A stretch of 64,000 nt of DNA from Gavia stellata (Eukaryota > Chordata > Aves > Gaviiformes > Gaviidae), in contig NC_082618.1 of the NCBI RefSeq assembly GCF_030936135.1, forward strand, positions 8,839,034-8,903,033, given 5' to 3'. This document shows, in pieces, positions 45,401-60,300 of the stretch (within the stretch, counting starts at the first letter, position 1; the number at the start of each line of letters is the position of its first letter). The notes beneath the pieces were generated by a model. The model worked only from the letters and a program-made list of their open reading frames with translations. It was not told the origin of the DNA and made no database searches. The position numbers and the translations under genes are program-made.

Positions 45401-47142
45401 TCCCTGGTGTGTTCAGCGTCTCTGTAGCCTGAACTCATGCAAAGTAATTCTGTTGCCTCTGTCTCTCTCTGCCCTTGCGAAGTCCCTTGTCTGGCTCCTG
45501 TGTTATGGGGTCTGTGCTTGGCTGTGTGTGTGCAACCCTGCTGTCACCCAGCCCCAGCACTGCCTGGCACCCGTGTGGCACATGCTGCCTGCTGCAGACT
45601 GGGATGGGATGTTCCACTCGGCTGATCTCCTGAAGACATGTGCATTGCACACTGTAGACTGACCCAGTTTAAACGGTTCCTGTGCCAGAGAACAGCTTGT
45701 TCTGGACAATGCAAATTCTTGTAGTTGCAAGTGGTGCTGTTGGTGTTTGGATGCTCCTGTAGTCCAGCTTTTAACCTTCTGCCAGAGCATTGGTGGGCTT
45801 GCTGGGGCAGCAGTCCTTCCCTTGTTCTGCCTTTGTACTGATGAGCTTGGGTTTCATGTCAATAATTTTAACGGTTCTTCTAAATCCAGGCTGCTCAGCC
45901 AGAGAGAAGGAGGACACATCTGTGCAGTGAGGCTGTAGTGTAGCCTGTTGGATAAAGGTTTCTTGGCAGAGGAGTTGAGATGAAGAGCTGTCCTCTAGAA
46001 GGCTGTGAGCCCATCTGGGAGGGTTTTTAGACAGCCTGAACCACCTATGGACTCTGTATAGAATCACAGAATCACTAAGGTTGGAAAAGACCTGTAAGGT
46101 CATCAAGTCCAACCATCATCTAACACCACCGTACCCATTAAACCAAGCAATTGACTGCCTTGTGTGTGCTGGCTTGGGGTTTGCTGAGCATCCTGTGACT
46201 GTGCTTGCTTGCTTGCTCGCAGCTGGAGAAGAAACCTGAAGGCTGGGCAAGGGCAGGTTTCCAACAAACCCAGCTGTCTGCTCCTCTAACAGCTTCTTTG
46301 TGCCTGCTCCGCACCAGGTACCTGACGTCGCTGAGAGGGCATGTCTCAGCTGTGTATCAGATCGCTTGGTCAGCCGACAGCCGGTTGCTGGTGAGCGGGA
46401 GCAGTGACAGCACACTGAAGGTCTGGGATGCCAAGATGAAGAAACTGGCCATTGATCTTCCTGGCCATGCAGATGAGGTGAGGTGGTCAAGCTGAGGTGT
46501 TTGAGAGAGGAAGGAGTGGCTCCTCCTCCCAGCAGAAATAACGGGGTCTTTTCCTACTACTAGGTGTATGCAACAGATTGGAGCCCGGACGGACAGAGGG
46601 TAGCGAGCGGAGGGAAGGATAAGTGTTTGCGGATGTAAGTAACCTGTTGTCTGTCCACGGAGATTGTCACAGCCACTCCATATGTCTTTCAGAGCTGCAG
46701 TCTCTTTGCAGAGACCTACACGGTTAGGGCATGATCTTTCCTTGCAGAAAGTGCAGCGCTGGGCCAAATTCCAGCCCGGAGACCTGACCTCCCTCAGGGC
46801 AGGAACTGCTGCTGTCCCCTGGGAGATGACTAGAAAGCAGAGTCCCTCCAACTGAGTAGTCAGTGGTGAAATTTGACTCGCATGTTTTGGCTCCTGGAGA
46901 GGGGAAGGAACAGTTGCACCAGTCGGTCAGACCCTTCCTTTCTCACCTTCCTCCATCTCCCAGTTATGCAGACAGACGAATTCCTGTGAGCTGGTTGCCA
47001 TTTGACCACGGCTGATGAAGGAACCTGGTCCCCAGGCCCCCGCTGTGCTACTCTTGGATGGTACCTGCTGGGCCGTGTGGCAGGACTGGTGCCGGACCAC
47101 ATGGGCGCAACAGCTCTTTCACTTTGCAGATGGCGTCGATAA
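39412..47142 (+). CDS. NLE1: Notchless homolog 1 (WD40 ribosome-assembly factor), complete, 13 coding exons
   Basis: Exons: 39412-39420, 39750-39893, 39978-40195, 40300-40379, 40691-40767, 42138-42235, 43731-43923, 44388-44523, 44899-44945, 45099-45301, 46318-46477, 46564-46634, 47130-47142. All junctions are GT/AG and in frame, giving 482 residues (human about 485). Residues ~12-95 form the ubiquitin-like NLE domain, whose acidic residues near HDAEI contact the MIDAS domain of the AAA+ ATPase MDN1/Rea1. The rest is an eight-bladed WD40 propeller with clear blade ends (TVRFWD, IFLWD, SIRIWD, TIKVWR, TLFLWR, SIKLWD, TLKVWD, CLRIW). In yeast and mammals the protein (Rsa4/NLE) drives late 60S pre-ribosome maturation in the nucleolus and nucleoplasm; it was first named as a Notch modifier in flies. 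Function is assigned from the family. Confidence 0.96.
39750..39893 (+). CDS. NLE1: NLE1 coding exon 2 (NLE domain)
   Basis: Residues 4-51, including [20 protein letters not shown] and [13 protein letters not shown]. Acceptor CCCGCAG, donor GTGAGA. Confidence 0.95.
39978..40195 (+). CDS. NLE1: NLE1 coding exon 3
   Basis: Residues 52-124. It completes the NLE domain ([19 protein letters not shown]) and starts the propeller ([20 protein letters not shown]). The donor is GTACGA, weaker than its neighbours. Confidence 0.94.
40300..40379 (+). CDS. NLE1: NLE1 coding exon 4
   Basis: Residues 124-151, blade end [20 protein letters not shown]. Donor GTGGGT. Confidence 0.94.
40691..40767 (+). CDS. 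NLE1: NLE1 coding exon 5
   Basis: Residues 151-176 ([20 protein letters not shown]). Acceptor CCGCCAG, donor GTAAGG. Followed by a 1.37-kb intron with no other feature seen. Confidence 0.95.
42138..42235 (+). CDS. NLE1: NLE1 coding exon 6
   Basis: Residues 177-209 ([20 protein letters not shown]...). Donor GTAAGT. Followed by a 1.5-kb intron with no other feature seen apart from a short AAAT-type microsatellite near 42,790. Confidence 0.95.
43731..43923 (+). CDS. NLE1: NLE1 coding exon 7
   Basis: Residues 209-273, two blades ([38 protein letters not shown]). Acceptor TTGCCCAG, donor GTAAGT. Confidence 0.95.
44388..44523 (+). CDS. NLE1: NLE1 coding exon 8
   Basis: Residues 274-319 ([20 protein letters not shown], then [17 protein letters not shown]). 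Donor GTAAGT. Confidence 0.95.
44899..44945 (+). CDS. NLE1: NLE1 coding exon 9
   Basis: Residues 319-334 ([16 protein letters not shown]), a short linker exon of 47 nt between pyrimidine-rich CTTTCAG and GTAAGT. Confidence 0.92.
45099..45301 (+). CDS. NLE1: NLE1 coding exon 10
   Basis: Residues 335-402, two blades ([40 protein letters not shown]). Donor GTGAGT. Confidence 0.95.
46058..46146 (-). mobile_element. CR1 LINE 3'-end fragment in NLE1 intron 10
   Basis: Reverse-oriented CR1 tail: TAGAATCACAGAATCAC, then AAGGTTGGAAAAGACC and TCATCAAGTCCAACC, about 90 bp, strongly 5'-truncated. It lies antisense to NLE1. Confidence 0.93.
46318..46477 (+). CDS. NLE1: NLE1 coding exon 11
   Basis: Residues 402-455 ([40 protein letters not shown]). 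Phase-0 end at GTGAGG. A CR1 fragment lies 170 bp upstream in the preceding intron. Confidence 0.95.
46564..46634 (+). CDS. NLE1: NLE1 coding exon 12
   Basis: Residues 456-479 ([20 protein letters not shown], then CLRI). The intron before it is only 86 bp. Donor GTAAGT. Confidence 0.94.
47130..47142 (+). CDS. NLE1: NLE1 coding exon 13 (last)
   Basis: After ACTTTGCAG the exon gives A-TGG-CGT-CGA-TAA, completing Ile-Trp-Arg-Arg-stop. This is the invariant C-terminus of vertebrate NLE1, which closes the last WD blade. Confidence 0.92.
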
Positions 47143-48235
47143 GAGCAGCGACACGAAGCCGCCGGTCCCGTCCTAAGCTGGCCTGCCCTTGGCACAATCT
47201 GCCTGCGAGATCTGCGAGGTGATGGACGACGGAGGCTGACCTGAGCACGACTCCTGTTCCTGTTGGCTGCTTTCCCTCATGGACTCTTTCCTTATATTTA
47301 TTTAAGGAAATCTTAATTCTAGTTCTTATTAAGAGCTGTGCTTTGCAGGATTATTTCCTCTGAACATGACAGGAGGGATATCTCATCTGCCTCCATCTCA
47401 ACTGGCTTTTTATTGAAATTTCCCCCTTACGGTAGCCTGCCACCTTGAAAAGGGCAAGCGAAGGGTGGGGACGGCTCATGTCCTTTTTGCTGTATGAAGT
47501 ATCCTACAGAGAAGAGGCTTTCAGTGGGAACAGAAAGGGTTGTCCTTGTGTGACCTTCAGAGAGGGGAAGAGGAAGGGGAAAATCCAGTACATATTACAT
47601 CGCAGAATTGTGCTCGGTTGCATGCCTGGGACAAAGATCTGCTGAGAATAAGGTCTTGGGGCTTCTTGTTATTCCAGTAAGGTTTTGCCTTTCCACTCAG
47701 CCCATTTCCCTATGGGCTGTGCCGAGCATTATCTGTTAGCGATCCTTCACATCCACAGCAGCTAGTCCCTTTGCTCATCTGTTCAGGGCGCTACAGGCAT
47801 GGACTTCAAACGACTGCTAGAGCTGTGCTGAGTTTTCAGGTCTTGATGGCTCTTGAAAATGGGGGAACGAGGCACTTGAGCGCTCTCTCCCCTGTTCAGA
47901 GGCACGTTTCCCATTCACTGCCGGCTCAGAGAGGGGAAGGAAGGAAGGGGTGGGGAAGGGGAAGAATGGAGCAGGCGTTTTGGGTGGTGTTTGTCCCTTG
48001 CCCTGGATTCGTGATGATGGCAGGGCTGGGACTCTCACAGTAAATGGCAAAACTTACATTGCACAGAGCTGGCTCCTTCTGGAATTTCTCAAGTGCATTT
48101 GCTTGCCCAGTGTGTGAGAGGGATTCACGCTGTCAGTTATATATTTGTAAGCTTGCTTAGGAGCCTTTTTGTAAGTCAGTTCAGGCTTCCAACAGTCATG
48201 AGGCAAATAAACCTGGATTTAGCGTTTATTTCCAG
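47143..48235 (+). other. NLE1: NLE1 3'UTR and 3' flank (extent uncertain)
   Basis: No ORF of interest. The first canonical AATAAA after the stop that I find is at 48,206-48,211. The true cleavage site may be earlier at a variant signal. Confidence 0.4.
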
Positions 48236-51200
48236 GACGGTTACAAAACAGTGAAAATCAAGATGTGATTAATAAGGAATAGAGATTATATTGTCAGATT
48301 TAGTTGCAGCAAGCTAATGCGAAGGCCAAAACATTCTCCATAGCCCTTATACCGCAGTTGCTACTCAGTGATTACTACAACTGAGAACAAGAGTTTGGGT
48401 CTCGGATGCTTCCCAGCTGCAGAAGATGCATTTTAGGACTTTATTCCTGCTGACAGGATTGCTTTGGAGACTTAAGAGGGGATGGTGCAGTAATGGCCAT
48501 TTGCTTGTCTGCAAGTGTTCAGTTGAACAAAAGACTGGAACAAAGGGTTAAATCTTTAGTATGACTGAGAACAAATCATGGTTCCTGTTGTTAGCATCTC
48601 TTTCTGCCAGCCAAGTTAGCAGGCTCTATCTTCATGGGATCTTTTGGGAAGAACTCGATATCCTGTACCTGTTCTTTCATTAACGTGCTTCCTCCAGCTG
48701 GTTCTTGCTGACAGCAAAGGCCATGTTGCGTCCATCTGCATAAACAAAACCTTGCGTAATTCACTAAGGTAAATGTTGTGGGACAGGGTGATTGAAAACT
48801 GTAGCTGGTAATTCTGCTTCTCTGGACTGCCGTGCCCTTGGGAAGGAGAGGAGCACATGTGCAGCTGACGGATCTCGGTAACAGCCAAGAAGCCTGCCTA
48901 TTTTGCAAGTTTTTTGGGCTGCCTGTGCTAAAGGAAACAATCCACCCTCGGGAGTTCAGCTCTGTGTCCCCAGGTTTGACTTGCTGAAAGCGGCAGCTTC
49001 TGCAGCTCCTGGTAGTACGTGGCTCTTTCTGGGGGAAGAAGCATCGTTCTGTGCTTCGTCTCCCAAAGTGCTGCACAGGGTCTCTGTGCCCTGTTAATCC
49101 ATGCTGCATTTTGTGTTAGGAGTGGGGATGTATCAGAGCTGGGGGAAGTGATCCCACCTGTGGGGACTGGCTTGGCCCTGCGCACGAGTACCTAAAGACC
49201 ACTTCCTTGTCCACTGATTTCCAAACCAGAGCAATCGCCATGCCTTCTGGCTGTGTTCCTAACCTGGGCTAGCTCCTGCCACCCCTTCAGACTCTGCTTC
49301 TGTAATACTAAGCACCGAACAGAGCCTGATTAAAAACCCCCTTCCTAATGCTGGAGCAGAAAGCTTTTCCAAAGCAAAGTGAGACCTCTTGAAGAAAGAG
49401 GGGGCCTTGCAACTAAGTTTACACGAAAAGAAGCTATCTCAGCCTTAATCTTTCTGTGACCTGATAGCGGATAGATTTTGAACCGCACTATGTGATGGGT
49501 TTGCACGGATACCAAATCGTATTTTCCTATCTAAGCAGCTGCTACTATTATTATCATTCATACAGTACCAGCCTTTATGCATACTAAATGCTGGCCCCCT
49601 TCCAGCTGTATTCCTAAGTAATCTCGTAACACTCCTCCCAGTTTTATTTGAATGCGGCATTTCCTGGGCATTGCTCTGCAGTCTCTTGCCTGCTCTCATG
49701 CACTGGGGAAGAGCTGCTGCCCTTCACTTCGGGGCCGGCTCCTTTTTGGCAGGAGGCGAAGCGAGCGCACGGCCTCCCTCGCTCTCCTGGTGATGTGAGC
49801 TTTAATTAGCTAATTTTTAGAATTGCAGTTGCAGATTCGGGTCGATGGTGTTATTAATGGGGAAGATGTTACTTTTTGTTAAAGGACAAATCTAGAAGGT
49901 AGGCTGGAACTTGATGATTGCTTTTCTGGGAACCGCATCACTAACCTTACAAGAAACCTACTGAAATGTGAACTTTTCCAATGCCGTGTGATGGGAATCT
50001 CTGTATCTGCTGCTGTTTCAATCCAGTTTCACCAGAGTTACTCGTTAAGCGTACCACATAGGTATGCCTACCCAAGGGCATTATTTTTCACTGGTAATAT
50101 AAGAATAATTTTAAGCATATCTGGAAACTGTCCCGTGGAGCCCTCTGACACTTTCTCCTTTAAAAGCTGTGATAGCTTAGCTGATGCCACCATTAATTTT
50201 GTTACAAATCCCCAATGGGAAGACAGTGACAATAAGGACTGGGAAGCATGCCAGTCCTCTGAGAAGGGTTTACCTATCTCAGAAATTCCTGGGTATACTG
50301 GAGGGAGGGAAGGAAGGAGAGAAGAAAACGGTGGGAGCTCTTAGGATGAGGTGGGCTGTCTGGGATAGTGCTGGGATGAACCGCACAGTGCTAGACTCCT
50401 GCCTTTGGGGGTTGATTTAGATAAGTGAGGCCTTAGCATCCTTATGAAAACTCAGGGCTGTGCGTTCTGCTTATCCACACAGGAGGGCTGGCCACGTGGT
50501 GTAAGCATTGTGCTCCCTGGGTCCTTGGAGCCACACGTTCATGTTCTGCTCAACTCAGCTGATCATTTGATTATTTTCCCAGATCAGTAATTTAACTTCT
50601 ATGTGCATGTTTATAGCCTGGGGGGAGATACAAGAAAAATCTTTTGATGAGCAGGAAGAAAATCAGCACCTTCATTCATTCTTCTGCATGAACATTAGGA
50701 AAAACAGTCTTCTCTCTGCTTTTCTTTGGGTCAACCCAGGCACTGTTCAGGTGATGTTTCTACCTCAGAAAAGGCTGCATTTTGGTGATAAGGCAGAAAA
50801 GGGCTTACTGTGAAGACCAGTAGCGCTTTTGAGGATGAACGGTGTTACGGAAACTCAGAACGGTGATGTCTGTATTCTGGGGAGCTGCTGCCAGATGAAA
50901 GCATACTTCTCTTGTGTACTCAAACAAGCAACCTGGAAGGTGCTAATTCCTTCCCAGATCTGTTGCTCTTGTGATTATGAGTCCTGGCTCACATCTGAGG
51001 GACTAATTTGGCTGAACCAATGCAGTGCAGATGGGAGAGAGCTACAAATCCATCTCCAGTGCTGTTATTCTGTGTTTTCTTCACTCTGACCCGGTAAATT
51101 GGTGGTCCTCACTGAGCTGCAGGTCGGTGGTGGTCGCTGTCAGTGGGCTGCAGTTCTTGCACAGTACGATGTTAGAAATAAACAAACTCGGTGCTTTTTC

Positions 51201-53539
51201 TCTGTGCTTTTGGGGGATCGCTGTGGTCGGTTAGACATGGTACTGGTACCCACTGGCTGGCCATGCTTTTTGAGCGTGCTGGGTATTTTATTGTCCTGCC
51301 TCCTGGCTTGTCAGTGCAGAGCAGTGCATCCCTCCGAGTGCTGCAGGGCTGCTGCTGCCTGCCCGTGCTAAATGGCGAGTATGTGCGTGTATTCCTTGGG
51401 CGAGGGAGGAGCAGCACGAGCCCTGCAGGGTTATCCTGCATCACTCTCCCAACATCTCTGGTAATGAGGCTCCCTTTGGGAAAGGCGGGCAAATACAGTC
51501 CGCTTTGTGTCTGACGTCTTTCAGCAGCAAAAGCAAGTGAAGGTGCTGTCTGTAAATAGGTTTATTGTAGGCCACCAGTGCTAGAAATACTGACACCTAG
51601 AAACTAAAGAAGAGACTAAACAAGGACCCAGCTCAAATGAGTGACCTGCATGCAAATCCCAGAGCCCTTCGCAAGGGGTTTTTCAGACCTCGGCTCTTCA
51701 GATCCCGTTGGAATCCCAGTGTGACAGCAATATGTTTAGTTATTCTGGTCAAACCTCCCCGCTGCTCCTGGCTGTTTTGTCCTTGCTGTGCTGAAACAAA
51801 CCTGCTCCAGGGCTCCAGCCCCATTATGGGGACAAAAGGACATCAGAAGTGCCTGAAATGTGTCTTGGTTTTGAAGTGTAATGCAGAATGGGTGGCTTAC
51901 AAATTCCTGAAGTAGCTTTCTCTGTTCAAGAGGCATCTTCCTGGTTTGTTTTTTTAGCTTCCCTAAAACGTAGCTTGTGACATTGACTTCGGGGTGAGGA
52001 TACACACTGATGCTGAGAGGATTAATACTGAATGTGAGAATAGGTGGATGGCAATAAACAGACGATTCTCAGGGAAATTATTTTCTGAATTAGAATATTT
52101 AACACATTGAGACTTGTGGGCTTTTTCCTGGTTTTAAAGGGGCATTGTGAATGCATACTAGAGAGTGTCTGTGTTACTACCACCGCCTTAATTTATGATT
52201 AACTTGGAATATTTTTACATCTCATTTGTTCCTTCCATGGGGGTGTTCTGAGCTGCTGAAATTACTTGGTAAGCTTTGCTTTCTCTGTTTTGTTTGTTAG
52301 ATTAGTGCCATGAACAGATTTTGGATGGGAGCTCAGAACTTCAGAAAATAAAGGGGGGATTCGGGCTTGAGGGGTTTTAAAGCCCTTTGGTTGTCTTTGG
52401 CACAAAATCGATGTCTTGGGATTCTTCTGATGCCTCCATATAATGTCTAGAGCTTACAGCGTCCTTCATAAAGCTGTCAATATTCCCTTAAGTATCTCCT
52501 GCTGAATATTTTTTTTATGCAGGTGTATTGTCTTTGGAGAAGTGTTTAGCGAGGGAGGTTTTGGTGGCACACAGCTCCAGTAGTGCTTGGTTTTGAGTGC
52601 CGGAAAGCAAAGGGAGATACGTGAAGAACAGGGAGAGGACCAACAGTGTAATTCTGCTCAGTCTCTATTTTGATCTTGCGGCGCTGAAAGCAGACCCTGT
52701 ATCACATGAGAGAAGGCGCAGCACAGCTATGTGGGGTCGGAGCTCTGCCCCCGCGTGATCCCGAGGCATACCTTGTGCCGTCTGTAACTTCAATGGAGAG
52801 TTAATCCTTGCTGCTGCGGCGTCAGAGTGCTGAGGGGGTCTGGGGCAGATGGGCATGTTGTGGGGGCCTGAAACAGCTCCGGGATGCGGAGGTAGTGTGA
52901 TGGAGAACATGGACAGAGAGGAGGGGAAGGAGAGCAGTGAGGAACGGAAAGGAAAGGAGTGTAGTTTTGCAGATCTGGAGGTGAAGGTCAAAGGTTCCAT
53001 GTGACTGGTGTGTGGTGCCTGGTTGTTTTTTTTTTTTTTGATGTTTGTACATGTTGCTGTAAACAGCCCCAGGCTGATCTAAAAGTGCTGGGGGACAGAG
53101 GCTGTAAATTAAAGAGGTTGTTCTCCTTATAAAGAGAGCGAGCAACTTGAACTGTCTTTGGCTTACGGCATTTTGCATGCTTGTTCCTCCATTGCTTCTC
53201 CATTCATTTAAGTTCCTTCTATTAGGGCTGACGTAGAGTCTTGCTTACTAGTGGAGCAGGACGGTGCTGAGAGCGTACGACCCGGGAGCTGCTGGGTAAG
53301 CAGTATCGCCGCCCTGGCAGCGAGGCAGGGTGGGATGATGGAATACCTGCCTTCCCGCCTCTGGCTGCTGCCCTGCCTCGCTCCCTGCTGCCGGCAGCTG
53401 GCTCCAGGGCACCTCTGGCCCTCCCTCCTCTCCCGGTGGCCCCTCAGCGTTGTCCTCACTGGCAGGTGGGCCTGAAACAGCCAAGAAAATGGCTACAGTT
53501 GTATACAGCAAGTGTTAAAAGTTGGTAGCCGGGCGTGCG
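48236..53539. other. Intergenic stretch between NLE1 and ULK2
   Basis: Several frames of 60-170 codons exist on both strands, but none shows a known domain or convincing splice sites. Short simple repeats occur: GGGA/GGAA near 50,300 and a poly-T of about 13 bases near 53,025. No RNA gene recognised. Confidence 0.5.
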
Positions 53540-53863
53540 GGGCTGAACTCGACTTCGGCCTCTCTGCCCCGGTGCTGGGGTGAGGACAGGGGCTGGTCCC
53601 CGGGGCCCGGGTTACCCTCCTCCCTGAGGGGAGGACGAGGACCGGCCCCCGGAGCCGTGGCGGGCTGGGGGTGTGCGGGGCCGGAGGGGCCCTAGGCCCA
53701 GCCCGGGGCTGAGGAGAGGTCGGCGGGGCCCGGGGCGGGGCGCGCTCCTGAGGAGATGGCGGCGGGAAGACCCCGCCTCGCGCTCCCGCCGGGTTAAACG
53801 GGGTGAGGCACTCTTTGGCCGCCGGCGGAAGCAGCCGAGCGCTGGGGCCTGCGCGATGCGGCC

Positions 53864-53870
53864 TATAAAA
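53864..53870 (+). promoter_or_regulatory. TATA-box candidate for ULK2
   Basis: TATAAAA within a GC-rich island, oriented toward ULK2. TATA boxes are uncommon in CpG-island promoters, so this may be chance. Confidence 0.4.
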
Positions 53871-54090
53871 CGCGTGGGGTGGCGCGGAGGTCCGGGCAGT
53901 CGGAGCCGGCGGGGTGCGGATCGCTGGGGCTGAGCTGGCGGGGCGGTGGCGGCTCCGGGAGGCGGTGGCGGCCTGAGAGACCCCCGTCTGCGCCCTCACT
54001 GCTTCCTCCCTTCCCGGGGCCGGGGAGTGCGGCGGAGACAGCGACAGCCACCGCCGGAGCCGCGGGCCGCGCCTCTCCCCGCCCTGCTGG

Positions 54091-54530
54091 ATGCTCTGGA
54101 GCTCGGTCCCTGAAGGGGGCCGCGGCGCCGGCAGCCCCCGCTGTGGCGGGGCCATGGGGGCGGGCAGCGGCAGGGCGCGGAGCCCCCTTCCCCGCTGAGG
54201 AGGCCCCTCGTCCCGGCGCCGATGCCGCGCTGTCCCCTCACGCCCGGCCCCTGAGAGCCTTCCCCCGCCTTCCCCGCCTTGCCCTCCCCATGCCAGACGG
54301 AGCCCCTCGCCTCGGAGACGCCCTGCAGCAGCCCCGCCGGCCCGGGGGTCTGCGGCTGCCCCCGCGGTATGAGAGGAGCTGCCCCCGCCGCCGGGGGCAG
54401 CCAGGAGAGGGGCAGGTTCCCCCCCCGCCGCCGGCTGCCGTGAGGCGGCTGTAGCTGCCTCGGCCGGAGGAAGAGCCCCTTTGTTTTCCCTCCCTCCCTC
54501 CTTCCTTCCCGGGGCTTCATGCCCCCCTGA
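54091..54530 (+). other. Cluster of five upstream ORFs in the predicted ULK2 leader
   Basis: ATG-initiated ORFs: 54,091-54,198 (35 codons), 54,222-54,254 (10), 54,290-54,454 (54), 54,369-54,443 (24, overlapping the previous one) and 54,519-54,530 (Met-Pro-Pro-stop). The last ends three bases before the ULK2 ATGATG. All terminate before the main start. They matter only if the leader is unspliced and begins upstream of them. Confidence 0.55.
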
Positions 54531-54533
54531 GGG

Positions 54534-57330
<2,797 letters not shown>

Positions 57331-60300
57331 GTAAAACACACTTTGATGCCTTTTTCTTCATTAAAATTTATTTATGAAAATATAATGCATATATATGTAT
57401 ACTGAGTAGAAAATTTTTAATGGCCATATATTTTGTTGCTATAATCAGTTTGGTATTTAGGAAAAGAGATCCAGTTCCACAGCAGTGGCAGGGGAGTTCT
57501 CTCATCTTCAACACACTATGCACTTACTTTGTATTGGCTCTTTTTAATAAGCAGGATGCACAGTTGGGGTGGAAGGCTGTGAGGAATATGGTTTACTTCC
57601 AGGCAGCAGGGACAAGTGGCAGCCTGAGAACCTCTGCAGAGGCTGTTTGTGTAGTCTGGTCCTGTCTCCAGAGAAAAAGCATCAGCTGGCTGGGCTGGGA
57701 GCTCTCTCGGTGGCAGTAACTATTCTCCTGAATTAGCCTTGTTTCCTTGGCCCTATAATTTAATTGGAAAGTGGGTGTTTGCGGATAACGGCTGAATATA
57801 CCTGAAGGAAAATGTACTAGTAGGAGTTGATCTGAATGGATGAAGCAAATGACATTAAGAAGTGAACGTAACTTAAAATACTCTGTTTTAGAAAAGGAGC
57901 AGCATCTTTGAGATCTGTGTAATAAAGAAATGTATTGTACAGCCTTGTGTCACAGTGAGGAATAACGGAAGGAAGTAGAAGATGATGATCACGCACGTAT
58001 ATATTGCTGTTGCCTGTGTTCAAAAGGATAGGATAAAGTATAAAAGCCAAGCAGACATTTGGATCTTTTCAAGTAGGAGAAATAAGTATTAAATTGCTTC
58101 AACTTGTCTTCCTCTTTTTATTCCCAGGATTCTGCCTGAGAAGGTGAAGGAGTTAGTTTTCTGGCCTATCTAAAGTAGTGTATTCTACTTAGTAGGAAGT
58201 AAATTTCTTGTATCCTAAGGCCTGCAAGTGTTGAGTAAAGCTAAATATGATGTGATATAGGTTATGCAGCCATTAGTTCTGCTTGACTAAGAACTATACA
58301 TTTATCTCCTGGGCTGAATTTTAATCTTAAATACAGAGTTATATTTATGAAAAAAATATTAAAAACCACCCTTGGAGCATTGCGTAGTTAAAACAATGGA
58401 AAATAGACATTTTGATATTCTTCAGTGTATTCTGTCTTTACACGTTTGCTTCCTGAAAGTTTCTTAGCTTACATGTAGGTGTCTATCTGTGTAGCTATAG
58501 AAACCTGTGTGCACAGGATATACGCTAGGCAGGTTTTATTGTGTGTAGCGCTACAGGTCATATACTAACTTCTGTTGACTGTTGGCACAAAGCGATGGTG
58601 TTCATGTAGTAACAGACTATGCATCAAAACTTCCCATTTGGATATATAGACTCTTCCCTCCTGGGTCTTAACTTCAGAACTCTGCATTTTGAATGACATT
58701 AGCTCCTCTGAGAGGGAAAGTATAGCCGCTTGTGCTTCTTGAAGAGACGAGGCTTTCCCGAGTATTGCTAAGTGGAAATAATCTCTCAGCATCCTAAATT
58801 TAGTATATCCAGACATCTTGAAAGAAACTGGAATTGTTGACTGAGGGCGTTGGTGTGTGAGTAAGCAGCTGAATTTCAGATTTATCATTTACCGTTGTTT
58901 ATATGTGAAGATTACTTACTAAGCTTTGCAGCTCAACCTGAGGGTAGTTGACTAGATATGTATTTTGAAGATTTAACATGGTGTATCCTAAAGCCTTGGA
59001 GAGGCTCTTGCTTCTTTTGATTTATGCACAGAACATCCACAAGCGAAGAGAGGACAGAGCCGTACACTTGTCTATGGTTTCTTTACCTAAAGGTTATTTA
59101 AAAATGTAACTTCTATGCTTTTCTGTTCTGCCACAGGAAAGGGTGCCCTTAGAGTGACAGGACTTCTTGAATGATCAGTCCTGTATTCTCCATTTGAGAA
59201 GGGGGTGTTCCTGCTTGTCGCTGACTATTGCATTTAAATAGTATGAGCAGTTAAAGCAAAGACAAGGGAAAACCTGCATCTCATACCTTGGATATATTTC
59301 AAATACATTCATGGCGAACGTAAAGCTTGGCAGTATGATGCTACTTCTGTAGAAGAAATTGCTTTGCAAAATATGATCTAAAGAATGTGACACTTGCACA
59401 AATAAGCTTTTCCCTTTCTGCACAGGGCTATGTTTGTGAAATATTATACGTCGTTAACTTGTATGATTACATTAATTTATAGCCCAGCAAGAACGAACAG
59501 TATGCAAGGCATTCACATGTCTAGCAGGCTGTTACACCTACTCATTTTCTTTAGCATTTCATGTTCTAGCATGTACGGCCCTTTTTGTTTGCTATAGTAT
59601 TGTGAACATAGTGATATAGTACAGCAGATAAGACTTCAGGATTTCAAGCAATTTTTAAGTTACAGAAGCTATTTGTTTTTTCCTCAGTGCTGGAGCCAGT
59701 GGAGTCTGTGTCACACTGAGAACTTCCTACTGTGATTGGGAGTCTGTTTTATTTTTATAGTTCTGTTGGTCTGAAGTTTTTCTTAACCTTAGACAGTTTG
59801 AAATAAGAAAACGCTCGTGTTTCAGATGCACAGTTTGGCAGACCATTTAGCTGAATGATCCAAGAACTGTTTGAGTTTTCAGAAAGAAAAGATAGTGTGC
59901 AATTTAAGTGGCAAAACTAAGTGAAAAAAGTCTAAATTAATTGCAGTGAAGAATAAATATTTTTACATCTCATAATATTAAGTGAAATTATTTGTACCTA
60001 ATGGCAATACTTTGAGATTAAAGTTGTATCCCTGCATAGCAATTTGGAACGTATCTTTTAAGTTTGAGAATGAAAGGGTAGTTATTATTTTACATATTGC
60101 AAAAGGCTTCATTTGGAATCGTTTTCACAGGAGGTAGTTAGATTCCTTCTCTTTCATCTCTGTTCATTTATGGTTGTGCTCCTGTTGCATGATCTGTGAC
60201 CAGTCACACAAGTCAGTGTAATAGATATAAACACCATTAAGTTCTTAATTAGATCCAAGGAGAACTTGTGAGCCATTCCGCTGGTAGTGTATGAACATTT

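Noticed and set aside
48591-49109. 172-codon minus-strand frame in the NLE1-ULK2 interval as a new gene
   Set aside because: Mixed composition without domain, signal peptide or splice support. It is the longest of many similar chance frames in the interval.
53248-53511. 87-codon minus-strand frame with a hydrophobic start next to the ULK2 island, as a bidirectional partner gene
   Set aside because: The hydrophobic part is only about a dozen residues and the rest is low-complexity Gly/Pro/Glu. No family match was recognised and no donor or continuation found.
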